Source of the DNA: Larix sibirica
Lineage: Eukaryota > Streptophyta > Pinopsida > Pinales > Pinaceae
Direction of reading: 5' to 3'
Length of the DNA: 29,362 bases
Assembly: GCA_004151065.3 (NCBI GenBank)
Contig: NWUY0300037646.1
Coordinates: 14,906 to 44,267, forward strand
Below the pieces are notes generated by a model. That model did not search any database. It had not been told where the DNA came from and saw only the letters and a program-made list of their open reading frames with translations. Both the position numbers and the translations under genes were made by a program. Shown piece after piece: positions 23,105 to 29,362 of the stretch; the first letter of the stretch is position 1, and every line of letters starts with the position of its first letter.

Positions 23105-23623
23105 TAGAGCCGTCCTCTCCTCAAAATATATTTTTACTAACCAAGCGTTTGGGATCGAACTCTGTACGTAGAGCCATCCCTTCCTTCTGAAGAGTTGCAC
23201 CATACAAATTTTATCGCAAAGGAAGGTCGCCAAGAAAAAGGGATCTACAGTAAATATATATATTCATCTCATCTGAATACAAAATGCTCTCTACAAGCAA
23301 AAGTAAATATAATTTATACCTAAACATAAATCCAGAGGTTGAACCCCCCGGTTGCGACCTCCATCTTTTTGGAAAACAAACAATATCATACAAATATAAA
23401 ACACATTCCACCATGGAAGCTGGCTCTCCTTCCTGGAGTCCATCCCTTTTCATTCGAGATACAGTATATACTATATTACTATTACTGACAGGAATCCAAA
23501 CAAAGGGATTTTCCACCTTTTTTCTTTCGACCGCATAAGATGAAGCAATACCAAATAATACAAAAAATTATATAAAACAACTTTCATCGTGGGATTTTCC
23601 CTTTCTCCCCTCAGCAGCGACCT

Positions 23624-23635
23624 CTATATATTTAA
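23624..23635 (-). promoter_or_regulatory. TATA-like box within the 3.7-kb insertion
   Basis: The minus strand reads CTTAAATATATAGAGG, followed by a G/A-rich leader (GAGGGGAGAAAGGG). A 101-codon minus-strand frame follows (23516-23211) but has no recognised domain. This may be the promoter of an LTR. Confidence 0.35.
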
Positions 23636-23952
23636 GGCTCGGGTTACCTCGAAGAAATTGCCTAGAGTATGCCGCCCCACTTGGAGAAATGATTTGCCAA
23701 GTGGTAGCTAGAAGGAGTTACTCTCCTTGCCAATCAAGGGAGCAATACCCCGCGTTCTCAAAAGTTTATCCCCTTTTAGATGGATTGGGTATCCTTTGAG
23801 GAGGACCCTAACTGTTCTCCAGAAAACAATTGTCATCCATTTTAAATTAATTTATTTAATGTCTAAGAAAATAGAAGAGTGTGCCCTTAATAGAGCAAAT
23901 GATCTCCACAACAATTATATAAATATGTATCTTTTATATATAAATATTCGAT

Positions 23953-23989
23953 ATATTAAGGTTTACTTGTGAATATTAAGGTTTACTTG
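23953..23989. repeat. Short tandem repeat ATATTAAGGTTTACTTG
   Basis: A 17-bp word is repeated with period 20 (23953-23969, 23973-23989). Confidence 0.8.
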
Positions 23990-24219
23990 GCTACCATGCC
24001 ATTTTCCTTTCCCTCTCCCCTAGTGGATTCAGGCCCTCATCATTAAGTTGCATCATGTCACGAGTCTCCTTATTCTAAAATTCAAATTTACAACCTAGGA
24101 AAATAAATAATCGTACTTACAAAGTTCACTAGTGGGGCCTTGGCCTTGAGCTCCTCACCACGAACTGATACATAGTTACAATTTAAAAATAAGAGTAGGG
24201 GTAAAAGAGGGTTTTTACA

Positions 24220-24790
24220 CTTCGCTACTAGGATTTTAGAAAAAATAGAAGAGTCTTTAAGCCACCACCCTCCAGAGACCTTTGGAAAAGTAAGTCTATC
24301 CTAAGCAATCCTCTTCAGAATTTGATTTCTAAAGAGAATTGTGGGAAATCATTTTAATCTATTCATGAATGCTCATGGGAAATTGTGTGAGAGAGGCTGA
24401 GTAAACATGTATTTCTTCTAGAATGGATTTGAGCAAAAAAAAATATGCCATCGCAGTTGAGCCATTTATTACATGACAAAGTAAGCTTTCTCTCAACTTT
24501 ACTTGCCATCCACACCTAATCATCTAATCATGACAATGATAATCATTTGGATTCAAAGTGAAACCAAGATATCTCATACCATCAAAAACCTCAACTACTA
24601 AGAAATTGAATTGAGTGGCTAATTAAACAATAATATATCGTGGCAAGATCAAATAAGACAAGGATGACTTGTTGACATTTATAATCATCCTAGAACCCTC
24701 ATAAAAAGAGTTAAGGATATCCATTAGCTCTAAGATGTCCCTTCTTAGACAATTTGAGAATAACATAATGTTTGCGATGAAAAGAAAATG
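24220..24790 (-). pseudogene. LINE reverse transcriptase C-terminal part
   Basis: The minus-strand start reads HFLFIANIMLFSNCLRRDIL, the place of the FADD catalytic box of L1 RT, here damaged so that neither Asp is visible. It is followed by INVNKSSLS-like, YLGF-like and ILEEIHVYSASLTQFPMSIH segments and GGWWLKDSSIFSKILVAK, which fit the thumb/connection of plant LINEs. Several frames are needed. The sequence stops at VAK at the 3.7-kb insertion. Confidence 0.78.
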
Positions 24791-24810
24791 CAACAACTAA
24801 TGTGTACGTA
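24791..24810 (+). repeat. LINE target site duplication, right copy
   Basis: Identical to 19406-19425. Confidence 0.85.
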
Positions 24811-24825
24811 ATGATAACATGATCA

Positions 24826-24922
24826 CCTATCATTCTCATTACTTGCAAATAAGTTATGGAACATGTAGCATAAATTTATGTGTAAGTAATGAGAATGAGA
24901 GGTGTCCCATTCTCATTACTTA
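24826..24922. repeat. Hairpin and repeat between the inverted-repeat arms
   Basis: CCTATCATTCTCATTACTT (24826-24844) pairs with AAGTAATGAGAATGAGAGG (24884-24902), 19 bp with one mismatch and a 39-bp loop. A third copy of the CATTCTCATTACTT word follows at about 24908-24921. It lies in the centre of the older inverted-repeat element. Confidence 0.75.
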
Positions 24923-24944
24923 GACTTTAGTTTTCATTTCATAT

Positions 24945-25165
24945 CAAGCAATATCCTGCAACTTCTCTTAGCATGCATGCAATTCCCCCAATGATTACAC
25001 ATTGATCACCTTTGCAAGTTCCATGTCCTCTAAATTCCAACCATGGATAAACGATGGATCATATTGGACACTAAGCTTCCAAAGGATGGTGCAACTTGAG
25101 CAATAAATAAAATGTAGATGCTTACGAGGGGAAGTCAATAGTAATCAATATTTGATCATTGGGAA
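24945..25165 (-). repeat. Right arm of the long inverted repeat
   Basis: The reverse complement matches 19187-19396 in order, with small indels. Before the LINE insertion the two arms would have been only about 150 bp apart, making an element of roughly 550-600 bp. No clear target duplication was found outside the arms. Confidence 0.75.
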
Positions 25166-25242
25166 AACATCGAAATATCAATGTATTAGAGACATAACTG
25201 CAAGTACATCGATGATCTATTTTATTGATTGGTCACATCCAT

Positions 25243-25320
25243 TATGACGTCCTACCAACATAATTGGAATTGTATCTATAAACTATGTTGTCGGTCCCTC
25301 ATCAATCTTATGACGTCCTA
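25243..25320. repeat. Direct repeat TATGACGTCCTA
   Basis: The 12-bp word occurs at 25243-25254 and 25309-25320, near GGTC-containing phrases that recur to the right. It may belong to the subterminal zone of the CACTA-like end. Confidence 0.6.
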
Positions 25321-25380
25321 GAGACATACATGCAACCTTATCAACAAACAATCTTATCGAAAGGTCCCCAGTAGTATGCT

Positions 25381-25628
25381 GTAATAATGTCTAGCCTTGT
25401 TGGAATATTGACATCCATGAGATAATATTGAACTATCACGTAGATGGAAGTAATGTCATAATAATGTGTATACATCGTTGGAAGCCCTCATTAGAAGCAT
25501 GTTGTAGTAGTGTCTATACATCGTCGAAAGACCGACATCCACGAGATGATCTTCAACTATTGCATAGATGGAAAGAGTGTTGTAACACTGTCATAATAAC
25601 GATGTTGTAGGTGAAAGTTAGATTTCCA
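25381..25628. repeat. Diverged tandem duplication, unit about 124 bp
   Basis: GTAATAATGTCTAGCC (25381) and GTAGTAGTGTCTATAC (25505) start two units that share ACATCCAYGAGAT, CAACTATYGCATAGATGGAA-like sequence and GTCATAATAA. These look like subterminal repeats of the adjacent CACTA-like end. Confidence 0.65.
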
Positions 25629-25710
25629 ACGAGAAATTTGCAAATCTCCTAATCCATTGTTTTTCGACATTGGGACGCCGGACAGGTTGACCAAGTGTCG
25701 TAAATTGGGC

Positions 25711-25725
25711 CCTTTTGTAGTAGTG
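25711..25725 (-). mobile_element. CACTA-type transposon terminus (one end only)
   Basis: The minus strand begins CACTACTACAAAAGG at 25725, matching the usual start of plant CACTA (En/Spm-like) ends. Recurring motifs lie just inside it (to 25130 or so), as is typical for subterminal repeats. The partner end was not found in the window, so the element is truncated or a remnant. The base triplet outside is CAT. Confidence 0.55.
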
Positions 25726-25855
25726 CATAATGATAGAAATGTTTTCTATTTTATTTTGTTTTTAAGTATTTTAAATCCTTCCTAAGCTTCTTTTTCCTAT
25801 TGGAATAGATGTTTCTATCAATTACTTGTCTCCATGACTGGAGCACAAATCCCAC

Positions 25856-26205
25856 TCAATTTTTTGATAAATTTCCTATAGAAACTAACCAATTTATGAA
25901 ATATCTTAGCTCAAAAACACTCTTAAGAGTAGGCCATTCTGTTATGGATTTGACCTTCTCCTGATCCATTTTCAAGCCATATTGAGACATAATAAAAATT
26001 AAATACACTAAATCTGTTTTCAGAAATGAACATTTATTCAGATTGATGAAGAGTTTTTCTTGTTCCAACTTACTCAAAACCAATATGAGGTGTCTAAGGT
26101 GCTCTTCAATTGACTAAGTATAAATCATAATATCATCAAGATAGGCAAAGACACATTTTCCAGTAAAGGGTGAATCCATGAAGATGGGTGTCTATTTCAT
26201 GAGAA
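25856..26205 (-). pseudogene. Second Ty3/gypsy RT fragment
   Basis: Minus-strand frames give FTGKCVFAYLDDIMIYT (about 26170-26120) with an intact YLDD box. A 75-codon frame follows (26083-25856) with LFINLNKCSFLKTDLVYLIF and GLKMDQEKVKSITEWP, the standard region after the active site. It is clearly a different gypsy lineage from the element at 1-7320. It is cut off at the left near 25856 and at the right near 26206, where another sequence begins. Confidence 0.85.
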
Positions 26206-26377
26206 TTGTGGGGTGGAGAAGCATAGCGGAAGCTATTCGGTCAAATAACTTTAAATTTATTTCGTCGAACAACCATTAACGGTTGGTCATTAAACGTAAT
26301 GACAACCTACAATTGCGTGCAAGGCTCTGTAGGCCGAGAAATGTGTCCGGTGATTTTTTTCGGAGTTTATTCGGACA

Positions 26378-26440
26378 AATAATTATTCGGCCGAATAATT
26401 ATTCGGCCAAAATGTTATTCAGATGAATAATTATTCAACC
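26378..26440. repeat. AT-rich repeat and perfect palindrome
   Basis: AATAATTATTCGG followed by its exact reverse complement forms a 26-bp perfect palindrome at 26378-26403. The word AATAATTATTC(GG/AA)CC occurs at 26378, 26394 and 26426. It lies 16-80 bp upstream of a TATA box. Confidence 0.85.
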
Positions 26441-26455
26441 GAATACTTTTTTACA

Positions 26456-26460
26456 TATAA
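26456..26460 (+). promoter_or_regulatory. TATA box
   Basis: TTACATATAAGGAGGG: TATAA preceded by the repeated AATAATTATTCGG words and followed by a G-rich start-like stretch. Expected start near 26485-26490, upstream of the ATG at 26531. Confidence 0.5.
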
Positions 26461-26535
26461 GGAGGGTTGCGGTCATTTTCGTTCATTTTTGTGTCGAACG
26501 CCCAGCCGTATGGCCCTGCTACTATGACTGTTGGC

Positions 26536-26985
26536 GAACATTCTTCCGCATGTTGGTGATGTTGCAACTATGGAGAACATTCTTCTGCCAGCTGTTGTGA
26601 CCATGGCAATTGTGGAAAACATTCTTCCGCTAGCTGCTGTGACCGTGGTGACCCCGGCTGTTGCTGCAACCGTGGCGAACATTCTTCCTCCAGCTGCCGT
26701 GATTGTGGCAACCATGGAGAACATTCTTCTTCTAGCTACTGTGAGCGTGGTGACCCCTCCTATTTCTGTGACTGTGGAAAACATTCCTCCGCCAGATGCT
26801 ATGGGTTCGGAGCTGTTGTGACCTGGTGCTGCTGCGACATCAACGCTGCCTATTGGTGCCATCCCTTCGAACCTTCTTCTGCCAGCTGCTGTGATTTTGG
26901 AGCTATTGTGACCTAGCGATGCTATGACCCCGACCCCACCTATTGTTTCGACCTTGTCGAACATTCTTCTGCCAGCTTCTGTGAG
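26536..26985. repeat. Coding-compatible minisatellite with 42/60-bp alternation
   Basis: The word ACATTCTTC with a following CCAGCTG..GTGA recurs at 26538, 26577, 26619, 26679, 26721, 26781, 26870 (degenerate) and 26961. Spacings are 39, 42, 60, 42, 60, 89 and 91. The middle part is a higher-order unit of 102 bp. All spacings up to 26781 are multiples of three. The plus frame 26531-26821 (96 codons) reads as repeats of ENILPPAAV-like words. The minus frame 27000-26473 (175 codons) reads as repeats of AAGRRMFS-like words. Whether either is translated is unknown. Confidence 0.75.
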
Positions 26986-27559
26986 TTCAACAACCTCCAT
27001 TTCTACAGGTTAAATCCAGATACCCGAAATTCGCTTTGTGTATTTTAGATTGAAGATAACTACAATTAGTGATGTCGGTTAGAAAATTTTTATATCTTGG
27101 TTCTTATCCTTAGATATCGGTAATTATTTTCCCGTCAATATTATGCATGTCGATTTTTATGCAGTTTTTTTTGTTACATTTCGTAAATAGCTATTTTTGA
27201 GATTAATTATTGTTGATTCTGAAAGTTTCTGGTGTATTTTGGGCTTAAATTTGTATGTTTTAGTTTAGTGAAAGAATCGAACATATTTTTTTGTTGTTTT
27301 CTGTAATGGGTTTCCCCTTTAGTGGATGGATTCAAGGATCTTCCTGACTCTACTTCTTAGTGGATTTTACTTATAATGAAGCCGAACCAGTTTATATAGA
27401 ACACGTCGGTCTATGAATTATCATTTGAATAATACCCACAGTTATATATTAATAATATACATTGTTTTACATACTATTTACTAGCGGCTTGTGATCTGCA
27501 TTTCTTCGGTAGTATACATATTAAGTTACATTAAATGTTGAATTAATTTGAGAAATACA

Positions 27560-27770
27560 GGAATCCCATAGAAAAACAAAAAAAAAAAATCTCACACAGA
27601 AAAGAAATTGTTTTTGAACACACCATGCTCACAGATACTGTGTTCCTCCTGTATGTACATCAATTGAATTCCCCTACCCGCCATTTTCAGAATCTATCAC
27701 CATAACACCTGTGCTGAAGTAAGCATGATTTTCTTCCTTGGAAGGTCTCTAATAAAGTAGGTTCCCACCA
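27560..27770. other. Short unannotated stretch with A-run
   Basis: Contains an A12 run (27578-27589) and no gene that I recognise. The minus-strand frame 27914-27687 enters its right part. Confidence 0.4.
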
Positions 27771-28290
27771 GAAATTACCCATGAAACAGTTGGTGAAATT
27801 CGCCTTGCAATACTCTAGTGTTGCGAGCACCAGAGATTCCAAATTTGTGCCCCAAATTTCTACCAAATAGCTCATTGCATAGCTCAAGGGTTGATCTAGA
27901 TGTTGCTGGATCAATAAAAACTATAAAAAATTATATACAAACTTTATAAAAAATAAAGTCTAGAAACAAAGTCTAGATTCTCCTCTAAGTCATTCAATGA
28001 TAGATAGAGATTCATTGAATGCTGCAAACTCAGATAGAAATTACCCATGAAACAGTTGCTGAAATTCACCTTGCAATACTCTAGTGCCACAAGAACTAGA
28101 GATTCCAAATCTGTGCCCCGAATTTCTTCGAAATAGATCATTGCATAGCTCAAGGGTTGATCTAGATGCCACCGGATCAATAAAAAACTATAAAAAAATT
28201 ATATACAAAATTTATAAAAACCAAGTCTAGATTCTCCTCTAAATCATTCAATGATAGATAGAGATTCATTGAATGCTGCAAAATCAGATC
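27771..28290. repeat. 266-bp tandem duplication
   Basis: GAAATTACCCATGAAACAGTTG begins both units, at 27771 and 28037. Both share AGCTCAAGGGTTGATCTAGATG, an AT-rich tail and TAGATAGAGATTCATTGAATGC. In each unit the minus strand has an open frame (27914-27687, 75 codons; 28180-27944, 78 codons) with related words QPLSYAM, LESLVL and EYCKxNFxNCFMGNF. The protein is not recognised. Differences between units include many that keep the frame open. Confidence 0.85.
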
Positions 28291-28373
28291 AGATCCGTTA
28301 GATTCTTTGAATGCTGCAAAGTCTAAATCATTTAATGCACAATTTCCAGCATTCAATGAATCTTTATCTATCG
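28252..28373. repeat. Inverted repeat, 27-bp arms
   Basis: 28252-28278 pairs with 28347-28373 (two mismatches; core GATTCATTGAATGCTG), leaving a 68-bp spacer. The left arm is also present in the first unit of the tandem duplication near 27998. Confidence 0.8.
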
Positions 28374-28832
28374 TTTGTTAAACACTTACATCGACTGAAT
28401 CTAAATAAGGCTTGACTATCTCAAACAATTTCCTCATCTCTTATGCTTTTCAAAGACCACTATTTCTTCAACACTCTGCCTTTGATCGATAGATATTCAA
28501 GCATACATAATCACTGTAATCGAAAACAGATGACACACTTATCCACAAGTTTAATACAATTAATCTATAACCAAGCTTACACACACAATTCGACATCAAA
28601 CCATAAACAAAGATATTACTCATAAAATTCATTCAATAACTAGTTCCAAATATAGAGATATTTCCCTTTGGCCAAATATACATTCGATTGGACCCTCTTC
28701 TTTTGATTCCTTCAAGTTGTTCGAGCCTCCCAAGCTCTCCAATATACTCAAGCTATTGAGCTATCTCGAGCTTTTCAAGCTTCCTTACAATTGATTTCTA
28801 TTGTATTTTAAATACAAAGAGAATTATATTCT

Positions 28833-28870
28833 TAGGTCCATGAAAATAGGATAGGTCCATGAAAATAGGA
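28833..28870. repeat. Tandem repeat TAGGTCCATGAAAATAGGA x2
   Basis: Two perfect adjacent copies of a 19-bp unit. Confidence 0.95.
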
Positions 28871-29076
28871 TCAAGGGATGAACAAACTGATGACTCATAT
28901 TTATGTTTCCTATACCTAATGCTAAAAAGGCTCAACACTCTAATTGTTCCTATCCTATCTATTACACTTGGAAAGGATTGAGAGTCCTTTTCCATTTATT
29001 CAATCTTCTATTTTAATAAAAAATAGAAATTACAAGTGAGACTCCAAGTCTCTTCTAGAAAGGTCAATTTGACTTT

Positions 29077-29098
29077 GTGAAGTCACAAGTGACTTCAC
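29077..29098. repeat. Short palindrome GTGAAGTCAC-AA-GTGACTTCAC
   Basis: Perfect 10-bp arms separated by two bases. Confidence 0.85.
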
Positions 29099-29322
29099 CA
29101 TTTGAGCTTATGCTCTTGCATCATCCACTATGAACAAGTTATTATAAAATATCAGTGATCGAGGTTTCAATCCTCCCATGGTGGTTATCAGAATTTTATA
29201 TTATATATAATCATTGAAGCATGTGGAAGGGTGTATTTTATATATGTTTATCATATGTTTTAACTTCTACTGTTGTCAGCATGTAGATCTATCCATTTTA
29301 TGTTTATCATAAGTTCCAAAGG

Positions 29323-29346
29323 TATATATATATATATATATATAAT
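29323..29346. repeat. TA dinucleotide microsatellite
   Basis: About eleven TA units followed by ATA. Confidence 0.95.
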
Positions 29347-29362
29347 AGGGAAATTAGTAGTT

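Larger units (their letters stand above)
20521..24219. mobile_element. 3.7-kb TG...CA insertion in the LINE, possible long solo LTR
   Basis: LINE homology stops at 24220 and resumes at 20520. The intervening 3699 bp starts TGTAACATACCC and ends GGGTTTTTACA (minus: TGTAAAAACCCTC), with a decayed 5-bp duplication, as for LTR-type insertions. I could not find two LTR copies inside it or any polyprotein motif. A TATA-like box on the minus strand about 590 bp from the 24219 end would fit U3 of a very long LTR. Alternatives are a non-autonomous element with short or diverged ends, or a DNA transposon. Confidence 0.5.
19426..24790 (-). mobile_element. 5'-truncated L1-type LINE, interrupted by a 3.7-kb insertion
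   Basis: Minus-strand coding remnants on both sides of 20521-24219 form one non-LTR retrotransposon ORF2: RT end, connection, zinc-binding domain, RNase H. A perfect 20-bp duplication flanks it. The 5' end is cut within RT at 24790, typical of incomplete reverse transcription. The 3' end falls at an NN gap. LINE sequence itself totals about 1.67 kb. Stops and frameshifts are frequent. Confidence 0.85.
26207..27559 (+). repeat. Possible solo LTR interrupting the RT fragment
   Basis: RT homology stops at 26206, where TGTGGGGTGGAG begins. A possible end is AGAAATACA at 27559, with AGAAT before and GGAAT after (four of five bases). Inside are AT-rich inverted repeats, a TATA box, a minisatellite and a T-rich stretch. 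The missing half of the RT does not clearly resume at 27560, so the right boundary is weak. It could instead be a promoter and first intron of an unrecognised gene. Confidence 0.3.
28380..29362. other. AT-rich terminal region without recognisable genes
   Basis: Only short frames, none with a known motif. Contains the small repeats listed separately. Confidence 0.5.

Noticed and set aside
22382-23538. Several 60-100 codon frames on both strands inside the 3.7-kb insertion
   Set aside because: They overlap each other on opposite strands, have no recognisable motif, and lie in an insertion with no coding signature.
27578-27589. A12 run as a LINE or SINE poly(A) tail
   Set aside because: No LINE or SINE sequence precedes it on the plus strand and no flanking duplication was seen.
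1-29362. CRISPR arrays, bacterial operons, tRNA or rRNA genes
   Set aside because: No regularly spaced short repeats of the right kind, no tRNA-like or rRNA-like sequence noticed, and the context is a plant nuclear genome.

Overview
The window is a stretch of plant nuclear genome built almost entirely from old, nested transposable elements. I found no intact host gene, tRNA, rRNA or CRISPR array. The evidence for a plant is a Ty3/gypsy polyprotein of plant type, an L1-type LINE with an RVT zinc-binding domain followed by RNase H, a CACTA-type terminus, and LTRs primed by initiator Met-tRNA. The large decayed elements and long LTRs would suit a big gymnosperm (conifer-like) genome, but that is an inference and nothing here fixes the species.

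Layout. (1) 1-7320, minus strand: a Ty3/gypsy retrotransposon broken by many stops and frameshifts. From right to left it has an LTR of about 750 bp, a primer-binding-site-like sequence, gag, tandem zinc knuckles, protease, a second gag-like module, reverse transcriptase, RNase H and integrase. It runs off the left edge. About 165 bp of RT-coding sequence occurs twice, as two diverged copies abutting at a single N (2173). (2) 7321-7732: a short spacer. (3) 7733-15226, plus strand: an LTR retrotransposon with both LTRs (about 2.1 kb each), a Met-tRNA-type primer binding site, a polypurine tract and a decayed 5-bp target duplication. Its interior of about 3.2 kb has no recognisable gag, protease, RT or integrase, but retains a decayed, acidic, unknown reading frame. 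(4) 15227-19186: AT-rich sequence with no recognisable gene and one local tandem duplication. (5) 19187-25165: a nest. An inverted-repeat element carries a 5'-truncated minus-strand LINE flanked by a perfect 20-bp duplication, and the LINE is itself split by a 3.7-kb TG...CA insertion with a decayed 5-bp duplication. (6) 25166-26205: a CACTA-like terminus with subterminal repeats, then a second gypsy RT fragment on the minus strand. (7) 26207-27559: a possible solo LTR or promoter region with inverted AT-rich repeats, a TATA box and a coding-compatible minisatellite. (8) 27560-29362: a 266-bp tandem duplication, a hairpin, short repeats and a TA microsatellite.

The order of events in the nest is readable: the inverted-repeat element came first, then the LINE, then the 3.7-kb insertion. 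Two decayed 5-bp target duplications each differ by one CpG transition, as expected in methylated, silenced DNA. No genes here appear to work together in a living pathway. The least explained items are the unknown frame inside the 7.5-kb LTR element, the 3.7-kb insertion without visible internal genes, and the minisatellite region at 26.5-27.0 kb.
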